From NCBI RefSeq assembly GCF_003410055.1, contig NZ_QUZK01000053.1:1-38364 (forward strand): a stretch of 38,364 nt of DNA, written 5' to 3'. This DNA comes from Wenzhouxiangella sediminis (GTDB lineage: Bacteria > Pseudomonadota > Gammaproteobacteria > Xanthomonadales > Wenzhouxiangellaceae). Shown here piece by piece: positions 27,009-34,545 of the stretch; positions within the stretch are counted from its first letter, which is position 1; each line of letters begins with the position of its first letter. The notes beneath the pieces are model-generated. The model saw nothing but the letters and a program-made list of their open reading frames with translations, was not told the DNA's origin and made no database searches. The position numbers and the translations under genes are program-made.

Positions 27009-27243
27009 AATCAAAACCTTTTAAACGCAAAGACGCGAAGACGCAAAGAGAATCACAAGATCAAAACCGGGGAACCACGGAAGACACGGAAGGACACGGA
27101 ATTCAAAAACAGAAATTCTCTGTTACAGAAAGCTTTTTCAGTTTCCGTGCATTCCGTGTCTTCCGTGGCTATTTGTTCTTTCTTCTTTCTTCTTTCTTCG
27201 CGTCTTTGCGTCTTTGCGTCTTTGCGTTTCAAAGGTTTTGATT
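27009..27243. repeat. Nested inverted-arm element: family A with an inner CACGGAA-type element
   Basis: The outer left arm (27009-27050: ATCAAAACC then CGCAAAGA/CGCGAAGA words) faces the outer right arm (27199-27243: CGTCTTTG x3, TTTCAAAGGTTTTGATT). Inside, a second inverted pair of a different word faces itself: CCACGGAAGACACGGA.. (27075-27102) and TCCGTGCATTCCGTG..CCGTGG (27143-27168). It lies between thrA (5' side) and the DUF6498 gene, whose stop codon is in the right arm. Confidence 0.88.
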
Positions 27244-27873
27244 TTCTGAAACCCCTGACTCCCCCGCGCGCTGCAGGATGCGGTGCTCGACGTGGTGCAT
27301 CAGCCAGTCGGCGCCGGTCTTGAGCAGCATGAAGCCGACCAGGCCGGGCAGGGTGTCCATCAGTTCGGCTCCGCTGCCGATGATCACGGCCAGGTGCATC
27401 GGCACCACGCGCAGGTAGGGCAGGAACATCAGCGTGCCGATGTTGGTCTTGCCCTTCGCGTCGGCCTCGATGTGGCGCCGGAAGGAGGCGGCGTGGTTGA
27501 ACCAGAAGCTCACCGCCACGCCGGCGAGCAGCAGCAGGTCGAGCCCGTCGGGCCGGTGCGCCTGGGCCAGGAAGGCGAAGTAGCCCAGGTGGAAGAAACC
27601 GAAATGGAAGGCGAAGAAGTTGGCGGTCTTCTTCTTGGTCTCCGGCGTGGGCGGCGGCTGACGGTCGTTGATCTTGAACCCGTCGGTCTTGAACTCGTCC
27701 AGCGCCAGGATCCGCTTGCGCGAGAAATATCCGATGATCAGGTTCTGCGCAAAGTAAGCCCACAACACGATCCCCGCCGACCACCCGAAGACCACAGCAA
27801 AGACAATCGTCAGCCCGTTCGCGCCGAGAAGGCTCCCGATGTCGGTACTGCGTTCCCTCGTTGTTTCGTTCAT
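27229..27873 (-). CDS. DUF6498-family membrane protein
   Basis: 214 residues. An N-terminal helix pair with FGWSAGIVLWAYFAQNLIIG, a conserved FFAFHFGFFHLGYFAF helix, two or three more helices, and a His-rich end (DWLMHHVEHRIL) match the DUF6498 group of polytopic membrane proteins of unknown function. The first codons (MNETTRER) come from a GTTCATTC-type repeat arm, and the last four residues plus stop (QNL and TGA) from a family A arm, so the gene is bounded at both ends by repeat sequence. The real core of the protein is about residues 10-205. The earlier start region has no ribosome site other than GAAAGAGCG. Confidence 0.65.
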   Translation of the reverse strand: MNETTRERSTDIGSLLGANGLTIVFAVVFGWSAGIVLWAYFAQNLIIGYFSRKRILALDEFKTDGFKINDRQPPPTPETKKKTANFFAFHFGFFHLGYFAFLAQAHRPDGLDLLLLAGVAVSFWFNHAASFRRHIEADAKGKTNIGTLMFLPYLRVVPMHLAVIIGSGAELMDTLPGLVGFMLLKTGADWLMHHVEHRILQRAGESGVSENQNL

Positions 27874-27979
27874 TCGCTCTTTCGTTCCGGTGTGGAGGGC
27901 ATTGCGGGCCGGCCGCGCTCAAGCCAACGCGGCGCAGCCGCCCACCAATCGCTTCCGCCGCCGCAGAAATCGACGCGAG

Positions 27980-28063
27980 GCGTCGTCCCGGCCTCCGAGC
28001 CGGGACCTCCCAGCCGAAGACGCCAACCGATGGAAGGCCCCGGATCAGGTCCGGGGCGACGCC
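27980..28063 (-). repeat. Palindromic intergenic repeat, family D, copy 6
   Basis: CGTCGTCCCGGCCTCCGAGCC.., CCCAGCCGAAGACGCC, AACCGATGGAAGG, CCCCGGATCAGGTCCGGGG, CGACG. It is followed by a family C arm at 28070. Confidence 0.85.
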
Positions 28064-28069
28064 CTAGTT

Positions 28070-28110
28070 GTTTTCCCTGAAACCTGAAACCCGAAACCTG
28101 AAACCTACTA
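28070..28110. repeat. GTTTCAG-type arm (family C), solo
   Basis: CCTGAAACCTGAAACCCGAAACCTGAAACC-like tandem ending at the stop region of the YeiH-family gene (stop at 28108). No facing arm; it abuts a family D copy, as at 12829 and 15209. Confidence 0.7.
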
Positions 28111-29133
28111 GACCCACCAAACCGCTACACCAAACATGACAGCAGCCGAAGTCACCGCAGCAACAGCCGGCTTCCACCCATGCGCTTTCAGTTCCGAGGG
28201 CTGCACGGTCGTCGCCAGCGCCGCCATGGCCATGGCGAAGGCGAACATCGAAACCTGGGCGACCGCGACCAGCAACTGGTTCCACAGCGCGTGGTCGGGG
28301 CCGAGCAGGGCGTCTACACCGCTGCGCACGCCCGAGAGCACGATGAAGGCGACGATGAACAGCGGCAGGCTGACCTTCGCCGAACCGGCCTCGTGGCGGC
28401 GGGAATACGCCCAGACCAGGCCGGGGATCAGGATGAGCATGCCGGCGTTGCGCATCAGCTTGGCCACCGTGGCGGCGACCAGCGTGCCTTCCGAGTTCCA
28501 GGCCTGCTCGTGCAGGGCGGCGGCCGCAGTCACCTGCGCGGTGTCGTGGATGGCCACGCCCATCACGAAGCCGATCTGCTCGGGCGTGTCGAAGAGATGA
28601 TTCAGGGCCCAGGGATAGAGCACCGTCGCGGTCAGGCCGATCAGGGCGATGCAGGCGATGGCGTAGCAGATCTCGTCGCTCCTGGCCTTCAGGCCCGGCG
28701 CGGTGGCGGCGATGGCCGACGCGCCGCAGATCGACGTCCCGGCCGCCAGCAGGATGCCCAGCCGCGGCGCCGCGCCCGCCAGACGCGCCAGCAGCAGCGT
28801 GACGCCCAGCCCGACCAGCACCACGATCAGCACCAGCGGCAAGGCCTGCGCGCCCAGTTGACCCAGATCGGCCAGGCTCAGGCGCAGCCCGATCAGGGCA
28901 ACAGCGATCTTCAGTACCGGTCCGCGCGCCAGGTCCAGCCCCGGCTTCCACGCCGGTCGCCGATTCGCCGGCCCGGCCAGCACCAGCCCGGCGAGGATGG
29001 CCACCAGCATCATGGACAGGGGCAGCGAGCCCACCGGCGGCGGCAGCATCCCCACCAACCGCACGACAAGCCAGGCGCCCACGGCGATACCAAGCGCGAT
29101 CAGCAGGCCGGGAAGTTTGTTGGAAGCAATCAT
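28108..29133 (-). CDS. YeiH-family putative sulfate/anion exporter
   Basis: 341 residues with about ten membrane helices of the UPF0324/YeiH (Cons_hypoth698) family. Marks are VLKIAVALIGLRLSL near the N-terminus, LLAAGTSICGASAIAA (the family's half-helix motif) and FVMGVAIHDTAQVTAAA in the middle. E. coli YeiH and relatives are annotated as sulfate exporters on limited evidence. The ATG at 29133 follows TGAGGG. No lysR-type regulator gene adjoins, although many relatives have one. It stands alone, with repeat DNA on both sides. Confidence 0.85.
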   Translation of the reverse strand: MIASNKLPGLLIALGIAVGAWLVVRLVGMLPPPVGSLPLSMMLVAILAGLVLAGPANRRPAWKPGLDLARGPVLKIAVALIGLRLSLADLGQLGAQALPLVLIVVLVGLGVTLLLARLAGAAPRLGILLAAGTSICGASAIAATAPGLKARSDEICYAIACIALIGLTATVLYPWALNHLFDTPEQIGFVMGVAIHDTAQVTAAAALHEQAWNSEGTLVAATVAKLMRNAGMLILIPGLVWAYSRRHEAGSAKVSLPLFIVAFIVLSGVRSGVDALLGPDHALWNQLLVAVAQVSMFAFAMAMAALATTVQPSELKAHGWKPAVAAVTSAAVMFGVAVWWV

Positions 29134-29177
29134 GACCCTCAGAAAAATGGCATAAACGGAGGCATGATAGGTTAAAC

Positions 29178-29400
29178 AAGGGTTCAGGTTTCAGGGTTCA
29201 GGTTTCAGGACGGCAACCGAGACGATTGTGGGCGGCTTTGCCGCGATCCCCAGGTGCTAAACAGAGGCCTACTCTCGCTCTCGCGTTTTCGTTCCGCGGC
29301 GAAGGCCGCCCGCCAAGGCGTAGACGCCGCCGGAACCCGGAACCCCGAACCCCGAACCCCTTGTTTTCCTGAAACCTGAAACCTGAAACCTGAAACCTAA
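29178..29400. repeat. Inverted-arm element, family C, full length
   Basis: Left arm of GGTTCAG/GTTTCAG words (29180-29209), CGGCAAC, core GTGGGCGGCTTTGCCGCGA (29230-29248), a second palindromic piece, a CGAACCC run (29335-29360), then the right arm CTGAAAC x4 (29370-29398). It fills the gap between divergent yeiH-like and amn genes. The amn ATG is ten bases beyond the right arm. Confidence 0.85.
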
Positions 29401-29407
29401 GCAATCA

Positions 29408-30181
29408 ATGGACACCAAACAAAGCATCGTAGAAAACTGGCTGCCGCGTTACACCGGCACCGAGCTGGACGGCTTCGGCCAGCACATCCTGCTGACCAAC
29501 TTCGACAACTACGTCGAGAAGTTTGCCGCGGCCACGGGTGCGGAGGTGCGCGGCAAGGATCGGCCGATGCGCAACGCAACGGCCGATGACATCACCATCA
29601 TCAACTTCGGCATGGGCTCGGCCAACGCCGCGACCATCATGGACCTGCTCTCGGCCATCTCGCCGCGCGCCTGCCTGTTCCTGGGCAAGTGCGGCGGGCT
29701 GAAGAAGAAGAACCAGCTCGGCGACATGATCCTGCCCATCGCCGCCATCCGCGGCGAGGGGACTTCGCAGGACTACTTCCCGCCCGAAGTGCCCTCGCTG
29801 CCGGCCTTCACCCTGCAGCGCGCGGTCTCCTCGACCACCCGCGACCACGGCCTGGACTACTGGACGGGCACGGTCTACACCACCAACCGCCGGGTGTGGG
29901 AGCACGACAAGGCCTTCAAGAAATACCTGCGCAAGACGCGTTGCATGGCCATCGACATGGAAACGGCAACCATCTTCATCACCGGCTTCGCCAACTCCAT
30001 TCCCACCGGTGCGCTGCTGCTGGTCTCCGACCAGCCGATGGTGCCCGACGGCGTCAAGACCGACGCCTCCGACCGCGTGGTCACCCAGCACTACGTCGAC
30101 AAGCAGATCGCCATCGGCATCGACGCGCTCAAGGAAATCCGCGACGAAGGTCGCTCGGTCAAGCACCTGCGCTTCGATTGA
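29408..30181 (+). CDS. amn: AMP nucleosidase
   Basis: 257 residues, the short form of the nucleoside phosphorylase fold. Motifs: INFGMGSANAATIMDLL (phosphate/ribose loop), FLGKCGGLKKKNQLGD, the ribose-binding AIDMETATIF with Met-Glu, and LLVSDQPM with the catalytic Asp. It hydrolyses AMP to adenine and ribose 5-phosphate. E. coli Amn is much longer (484) through an N-terminal regulatory domain that is absent here. The ATG at 29408 lies just after a family C repeat and has no ribosome site; a leaderless or weakly translated mRNA is possible. The stop overlaps the rsmI start (TGATG). Confidence 0.85.
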   Translation: MDTKQSIVENWLPRYTGTELDGFGQHILLTNFDNYVEKFAAATGAEVRGKDRPMRNATADDITIINFGMGSANAATIMDLLSAISPRACLFLGKCGGLKKKNQLGDMILPIAAIRGEGTSQDYFPPEVPSLPAFTLQRAVSSTTRDHGLDYWTGTVYTTNRRVWEHDKAFKKYLRKTRCMAIDMETATIFITGFANSIPTGALLLVSDQPMVPDGVKTDASDRVVTQHYVDKQIAIGIDALKEIRDEGRSVKHLRFD

Positions 30182-31023
30182 TGGCTGAAGACGGCGAAGC
30201 CGGTACGCTCTGGGTCGTCGCCACCCCCATCGGCAATCTCGACGATCTGTCCGATCGCGCCCGCAAGCTGCTCGGGACGGTGCCGGTCGTCGCCGCCGAA
30301 GACACGCGCGTGTCCTCGCGCCTGCTCGCCGATCGTGCCGAGCGCGCGGAGCTGATCAGCCTGCATGAGCACAACGAAGCGCGCGTGGTCGAGCGCCTGG
30401 TCGAGAAGCTCCTCGAAGGGGCTGACATCGCGTTGGTCAGCGACGCCGGCACGCCCCTGATCTCCGACCCTGGCTACCGCCTGGTCGCCGCCGCCCACGA
30501 CGCCGGCATCCCCGTGCGCACCGTGCCGGGGCCCTGCGCGGCCACCGCCGCGCTGTCGATCGCCGGCCTGGCCACCGACCGCTTCTGGTTCGAGGGCTTC
30601 CTGCCGGCCAAATCGGGCGCGCGCCGCAAGCGTCTGGGCGAACTCGCCGGGCAGACCGCCACCCTGGTCTTCTACGCCCCGGCCCGAGACCTGCCGGCCG
30701 TGCTCGAAGACATGATCGCCGCCTTCGGCCCCGACCGCCGCGCCACCCTGGCGCGCGAACTCACCAAGCTGCATGAAACCGTCCGGCGCGACGCGCTCCG
30801 CCCCCTCCACGACTGGATCGCCGCCGACCCCGACCAGCAGCGCGGCGAAGCCGTCCTCGTCGTCGCCGGCAGCGAAACCACCGCACCGAGCGTCGACCCC
30901 AACGCCCTGGCCGAAGAACTCGCCCGGGAACTCCCCCCGTCCCGCGCCGCCAAAGTCCTCGCCCGCCTCACCGGCCTCAACCGCAAGGAAGCCTTCGAGC
31001 TCATCGAATCAAAGCGCGAATGA
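30181..31023 (+). CDS. rsmI: 16S rRNA (cytidine-1402-2'-O)-methyltransferase RsmI
   Basis: 280 residues of the tetrapyrrole-methylase fold. LWVVATPIGNLDDLSDRA, AAEDTRVSSRLL, LVSDAGTPLISDPGYRL and VPGPCAATAALSIAGL are the RsmI signatures that form the S-adenosylmethionine pocket. It methylates the 2'-OH of C1402 in 16S rRNA. I place the start at the ATG at 30181, which overlaps the amn stop; the same frame is open much further upstream inside amn but without family similarity. Pairing with amn is unusual, since rsmI normally neighbours yraN or the lpoA region. Confidence 0.93.
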   Translation: MAEDGEAGTLWVVATPIGNLDDLSDRARKLLGTVPVVAAEDTRVSSRLLADRAERAELISLHEHNEARVVERLVEKLLEGADIALVSDAGTPLISDPGYRLVAAAHDAGIPVRTVPGPCAATAALSIAGLATDRFWFEGFLPAKSGARRKRLGELAGQTATLVFYAPARDLPAVLEDMIAAFGPDRRATLARELTKLHETVRRDALRPLHDWIAADPDQQRGEAVLVVAGSETTAPSVDPNALAEELARELPPSRAAKVLARLTGLNRKEAFELIESKRE

Positions 31024-31135
31024 GCGGCGTTCTTTCGTTCTTTGGTTTTTTGGTTTTTTGGTTCTGGCGCGGTGGGCGTGGCGGGGCGGCTTCGCCGCGT
31101 AGGCGTGGGTGGGGCCGATGTGCCCTGGGATGCCC
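31024..31135 (+). repeat. Left half of family B element (GGTTTTTT arm)
   Basis: GTTCTTTGG then the 8-bp word GGTTTTTT repeated (31040-31063), palindrome GGGGCGGCTTCGCCGCG (31083-31099), then a conserved block GCGTAGGCGTGGGTGGGG..GATGTGC..CTGG (31096-31135). The same block recurs at 31723-31762 after the toxin gene and, inverted, at 33068-33128. Confidence 0.8.
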
Positions 31136-31213
31136 TCTCGAATGGTGCGACTTTTATTGTTGATAGGCATGATCGGAGATAACATGATCGAGAATCATGT
31201 CTTCGGAGGATTC

Positions 31214-31453
31214 ATGTCAGCCGAGCCCCTGCAGCAACTGCGTTCACAGCTTCTCGCTCTATCCGAGTCTGAAAGGGCCGAGTTGGCGCACGACCTGATC
31301 CAGAGTCTCGACGCGCCTAGGGAGAGCGGTGCCGGGGAAGCGTGGGACAGGGAGATTGCGCGGCGTATTCTTGAGATCGATGCCGGGCAAGCTGAATTCG
31401 TTGACCGTGCCGAGTTTCGGAAGAGAGTCAGCGCAAAACTCCAGCATCCGTAG
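31214..31453 (+). CDS. Addiction-module antitoxin (TIGR02574-like)
   Basis: 79 residues from the ATG at 31214, chosen because GGAGGA precedes it by seven bases. LLALSESERAELAHDLIQSL is the conserved helix of the short unstable antitoxins of the TIGR02574/Unstab_antitox family, followed by WDREIARRILEIDAGQ and a tail that wraps the toxin. The stop overlaps the start of the toxin gene (TAGTG). Upstream in-frame ATGs at 31109 and 31184 give extensions unlike the family. The pair sits between two direct copies of a repeat block. Confidence 0.82.
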   Translation: MSAEPLQQLRSQLLALSESERAELAHDLIQSLDAPRESGAGEAWDREIARRILEIDAGQAEFVDRAEFRKRVSAKLQHP

Positions 31454-31719
31454 TGCCGAGGTTGCGGATTCTTCAGGCGGCTGCAGAGGAGGCCGAGGCG
31501 GCAATTGCCTGGTACGAAAGCGAGCGGAGAGGCCTCGGCGCTGATTTCGCCGTTTGCGTTGAACGCGCCCTTGATCTCCTGGAAGACGGACTGATCCCGC
31601 TTTTGCCATTACCCGGTGAATCCGGACGCGTGTTGGAGCGAGGCGAGGAACTAATCGTCGTGGCGTTTGCACATCATTCCAGAAAGCCAAGATATTGGCG
31701 AGCTCGCAACAAGCGCTGA
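31453..31719 (+). CDS. RelE/ParE-type toxin
   Basis: 88 residues starting with GTG at 31453, overlapping the antitoxin stop by one base. LRILQAAAEEAEAAIAWYES is the ParE/RelE helix hairpin, GLGADFAVCVERALDLLED the second helix, and LIVVAFAHHSRKPRYWRARN the terminal strands with the basic residues. The family includes gyrase poisons (ParE) and mRNA interferases (RelE); the W-Y-E-S-E and H-HSRKPRYW pattern is the form usually paired with TIGR02574 antitoxins. Which target it hits cannot be told. Its stop is four bases before the second direct repeat. Confidence 0.85.
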   Translation: MPRLRILQAAAEEAEAAIAWYESERRGLGADFAVCVERALDLLEDGLIPLLPLPGESGRVLERGEELIVVAFAHHSRKPRYWRARNKR

Positions 31720-31722
31720 GAT

Positions 31723-32030
31723 CGCGTAGGCGTGGGTGGGGGAGATGTGCTCTGGAATGGCCTCACGCCAAGGCGCCAAGGCGCAAAGGTCGCCAAGGTA
31801 AAGATCAAGAAGAAAGAAGAGTTAATCAGGGCGTCGATATCAGTTTGAATTTCATCGGTTTTGTCTTCTTTTATTCTCTGCGAACTTTGCGCCTTTGCGC
31901 CTTGGCGTGAGCCTTTTCCAGGGCATCGGCCCCAGACGCCGCATTCCTCACGGCGCAGCCGGCCCGCCAAGCCGAACGACCCGGAACCAAAAAAACCAAA
32001 AAACCAAAAAACCAAGGCGCCAAAAAACGG
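31723..32030 (+). repeat. Right part of family B element (GCCAAGGC and GGTTTTTT arms)
   Basis: A conserved block (31723-31762), inner arm CACGCCAAGGCGCCAAGGC (31764-31786), an A+T-rich core of about 85 bases, the facing inner arm GCGCCTTTGCGCCTTGGCGTG (31889-31909), a diverged inverted copy of the block (31910-31975), then CCAAAAAACC words (31985-32015) that face those at 31040-31063. It holds no gene. Confidence 0.8.
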
Positions 32031-32035
32031 GCGCG

Positions 32036-32719
32036 TCAGCGCCCCAGAATCCTCATCCACCACCAGAAGTTCACCACCCCGATCAGCGCCCCGGCCACGT
32101 AGGTGAAGGCCGCGGCGGTGAGGATGCGGCGTGCGGCCCAGCGGTCTTCGCGCTTGAGGTAGCCGCCCTTGTTGAGCAGGGGCAGGGCACGACGAAAGCT
32201 GGCGTCGAATTCGGTCGGCAGGGTCACCAGGTGCACGATCACGCCGGAGGCCAGCGATGCCACGGCCATCGCCAGCAGGACCAGGCCGGCTCGCGGCAGG
32301 CGCAGCGCCAGCATGATGATCGGCGCCAGCACCAGCAGGATCATCCCGAAGCGCTGGAAGCGCTGCATGGCCTTGACCAGGCGCGTGCGCCACAGCAGCG
32401 GGCGATAACCGTCGGCGTGCTGGATGGCATGGCCCACTTCGTGTGCGGCCACCGTCACCGCCGTCAGCGAGGCCCCGCCGTAGTGCTCCGGGCTGAGCCG
32501 TACTGCCCGCGCGTCCGGGTCGTAGTGGTCGCCGCCCGAATCGGTCTGCTCCACGCCCACCGATTCCAGCCCCAATTTGTCGAGCAGATGCCGCGCCAGT
32601 TCCCCGCCGGTGCCCTGATAGCGATCGTCCGGCTTGCGGTACTTCGCCAGCACGCGCTTGACCCACCACTGGGGCAGGAAAACGACCGCGGCGATGATCA
32701 GCAGGATGATGACGGGCAT
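32036..32719 (-). CDS. Membrane zinc metallopeptidase (YugP-like)
   Basis: About 227 residues. An N-terminal membrane helix (IILLIIAAVVFLPQWWV), the metal and catalytic motif HEVGH (about 93-97, in VAAHEVGHAIQHADG), two central helices, and a final helix. The LPTEFDASFRRALPLL segment is conserved in the YugP group of neutral zinc metallopeptidases, which are inner-membrane proteins of unknown substrate. The ATG at 32719 gives the usual family start; a TTG at 32746 would add nine residues (HQAPPVAPM). Neither has a clear ribosome site. It is followed by a family B repeat and stands alone. Confidence 0.85.
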   Translation of the reverse strand: MPVIILLIIAAVVFLPQWWVKRVLAKYRKPDDRYQGTGGELARHLLDKLGLESVGVEQTDSGGDHYDPDARAVRLSPEHYGGASLTAVTVAAHEVGHAIQHADGYRPLLWRTRLVKAMQRFQRFGMILLVLAPIIMLALRLPRAGLVLLAMAVASLASGVIVHLVTLPTEFDASFRRALPLLNKGGYLKREDRWAARRILTAAAFTYVAGALIGVVNFWWWMRILGR

Positions 32720-32779
32720 GGGGGCGACAGGCGGCGCCTGGTGCAACTGGAAACGACGCGATTCTAGCAGGCGGGGTGT

Positions 32780-33130
32780 GGGGTCTCTCGTTCATTCGTT
32801 CATTCGTTCATTCGTTCATTCGTTCCGGCAGCCGGACCCGGTGCGGGCCGGCTGCACCGGGAGGGCCCCCGGTGGCTCGCACGGGCTCTGGAACGGTTTC
32901 ACGCCAAGGCGCCAAGGCGCAAAGGGCGCAGAGAAAACAAAAGATAATTCCTCTGGAATTCGAATCGACATGGACGCCGAATTTGACACTTCTCTCTTTC
33001 CTTTTTCTTCTTCTTTCTCTTTATTTCTTTCTTTTTCCCTTGGCGGCCTTTGCGCCTTAGCGCCTTTGCGTGAGGCCATCCCAGAGCACATCGGCGCCAC
33101 CCACGCCAACGCGGCGCAGCCGCCCCGCAC
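32780..33130 (+). repeat. Inverted-arm element, family B, copy 2 (CGTTCATT outer arm)
   Basis: Four to five copies of CGTTCATT (32785-32822), a GC-rich palindrome, then inner arm CACGCCAAGGCGCCAAGGC (32900-32918), an A+T-rich core with GACATGGACGCCGAATTTGAC (similar to the core of the 31.8 kb copy), facing arm GGCGGCCTTTGCGCCTTAGC (33042-33061), and the inverted conserved block ending GGCGCAGCCGCCCCGC (33111-33126). The core is a 470-base gap with no gene. Confidence 0.8.
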
Positions 33131-33224
33131 AGACGGCCGCGCCGTCCTTGACCTCAATCAAGAAACGCCGTGCCCGTCACCCCTAACATGCGCGCCAGCT
33201 AATTTTTCACCGAGGAACCCGATC

Positions 33225-33629
33225 ATGTCCGACGCATACGCGGGCGTGCAGGCCAGCTATGGCCGCTGCACGCGCAAGAAAGGCTTCATCACGCGCTTCT
33301 ACGAGCTGCTGCTCGACAGCGACCCGCGCATGGAACCGATGTTCTCGCACACCGACTGGACCAAGCAGAACAAGGCGCTCAGGCGCGGCATCAGCATCGC
33401 GCTGACCTATGCCGGCGGCTCGAAGATCGTCGAGCGCTCGCTCAAGGAAATGGCCGACGTCCACTCCCGTAAGGGCCACGCCCCGGTCAAGCCCGAACTC
33501 TACGGCTACTGGCGCCAGAGCCTCCTCCAGGCCGTCCGCGAACACGACGACCGGCTGACCCCCGAACTCGAAAACAAATGGGCCGAGGCCCTCAAGAAAA
33601 CCACCGACTTCTTCGTCGAACGCTACTAG
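33225..33629 (+). CDS. Single-domain globin
   Basis: 134 residues from the ATG at 33225 (GAGGAA eight bases upstream). FITRFYELLLDSDPRMEPMF is the globin B-C region, and ADVHSRKGHAPVKPELYGYW the F-helix region, with His 80 the likely haem-binding residue. The order and length fit a single-domain bacterial globin close to globin-sensor and Vgb-like haem proteins; the ligand (oxygen or NO) is unknown. Family B repeats flank it, with a CGTTCATT arm on the left (32785) and the facing GAATGAACG arm on the right (33800). A longer in-frame extension through the left repeat is not supported. Confidence 0.85.
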   Translation: MSDAYAGVQASYGRCTRKKGFITRFYELLLDSDPRMEPMFSHTDWTKQNKALRRGISIALTYAGGSKIVERSLKEMADVHSRKGHAPVKPELYGYWRQSLLQAVREHDDRLTPELENKWAEALKKTTDFFVERY

Positions 33630-33659
33630 CGCCGCGCCTGATGCGTTGCGCTCCGCTCC

Positions 33660-33838
33660 ACGCATTCAACAAGCCGTTTCTTTCTTTTCCTCTGCGACCT
33701 TTGCGCCTTTGCGCCTCTGCGTGAGGCGATTCCAGGGCATATCGGCCGGTACTCACGGCTACGCGGCGCAGCCGCCCCGCCAAGCCGACCGCGCCGGAAC
33801 GAATGAACGAACCAACGAATGAACGAACTAACGAAGGA
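33660..33838 (+). repeat. Family B right half with GAATGAACG outer arm
   Basis: GCGACCTTTGCGCCTTTGCGCCTCTGCGTGAGG arm (33692-33727), diverged block, GGCGCAGCCGCCCCGCC (33766-33782), then GAACGAATGAACG.. words (33797-33838) facing those at 32785-32822. The left half is missing or replaced by the globin gene. A -10 box TATAAT follows at 33854. Confidence 0.78.
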
Positions 33839-33853
33839 GCGAACCCGCTCCGA

Positions 33854-33859
33854 TATAAT
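33854..33859 (+). promoter_or_regulatory. -10 box of the SCO1-like gene, likely leaderless
   Basis: A perfect TATAAT ending six bases before the ATG at 33866, so transcription would start at or near the A of the start codon. No convincing -35 hexamer is at the proper distance; the region there is repeat arm. Confidence 0.5.
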
Positions 33860-33865
33860 TCAAGC

Positions 33866-34507
33866 ATGACCCATCCGACTTCCCCCAACCCCCAATCCGG
33901 CCGCATCTTCCTGATCGCCATCATCGCCCTGGCGGCGATCGCTGCCGGGCTCGTCGTCTCCTCGATGCTGCTCGACCGCTCGCAGGAGCTGCGCGCCGCC
34001 CAGGCCTTTCCGCAGACCCGGCCGCTGCCGGATTTCGAGCTGCGCACGGCCGCCGGCGAGACGCTCACGCCCCAAAACCTGAAAGGGCAGTGGTCGCTGA
34101 TGTTCTTCGGCTTCACCAACTGCCCGGATATCTGCCCCGATACCCTGGCGGTGCTGGATTCGGCCATCGAGAGCCTCGACAACATGGGGGCGGCCTCGAA
34201 GCCGCAGGTGATCTTCGTCTCCGTCGACCCCGGCCGTGACGACGCCGAGGCCCTGGGCGACTATGTGCGCTGGTTCGACGAGTCCTTCATCGGCGCCACC
34301 GGCAGCGAAGAACAGCTCGCCGCGCTCACGAAGAACCTGGGCATCTACTTCGCCCTCGACGAGCCCGACCCCGACACCGGCTTCTACACCGTGGATCACT
34401 CGGCCTCCATACTGATCATCGACCCGCAGGGACGGCTTTACGGCCGCTTCGGCCCGCCGCTGGATCGCCAGGCCATCGCCGCCGACCTGTTCGCGCTGGC
34501 CCGATGA
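33866..34507 (+). CDS. SCO1/SenC-family copper chaperone
   Basis: 213 residues from the ATG at 33866. One N-terminal membrane helix (about 13-35) anchors a periplasmic thioredoxin-like domain with the copper motif CPDIC (Cys 86 and 90, in FGFTNCPDICPDTL) and the metal His in VDHSAS (about 178). SCO proteins deliver copper to the CuA site of cytochrome c oxidase subunit II or act in thiol redox control. No cox gene is in the window. An upstream in-frame ATG (33803) would translate repeat sequence (NEPTNERTNEG) and is unlikely. A short tandem repeat separates it from psd. Confidence 0.9.
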   Translation: MTHPTSPNPQSGRIFLIAIIALAAIAAGLVVSSMLLDRSQELRAAQAFPQTRPLPDFELRTAAGETLTPQNLKGQWSLMFFGFTNCPDICPDTLAVLDSAIESLDNMGAASKPQVIFVSVDPGRDDAEALGDYVRWFDESFIGATGSEEQLAALTKNLGIYFALDEPDPDTGFYTVDHSASILIIDPQGRLYGRFGPPLDRQAIAADLFALAR

Positions 34508-34545
34508 AGGTGGAACGATGAAGGTGGAACGATGAGGATGGTCCG
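34504..34545 (+). repeat. Short 14-bp tandem repeat before psd
   Basis: GATGAAGGTGGAAC occurs twice and a third time in changed form (GATGAGGATGGTCC) between the SCO1-like stop and the psd ATG. Each unit carries a ribosome-site-like AAGGTGG and an ATG, and the first two ATGs meet stops at once. The last GAGGATGG serves psd. Confidence 0.7.

Noticed and set aside
24623-27241. 872-codon open frame antisense to thrA
   Set aside because: Composition is that of a mirror of G+C-rich coding DNA, and it extends into a repeat element at its end.
33803-33865. Extended N-terminus of the SCO1-like protein (NEPTNERTNEG)
   Set aside because: This stretch is a translated repeat arm. The family's start and a -10 box support the ATG at 33866.
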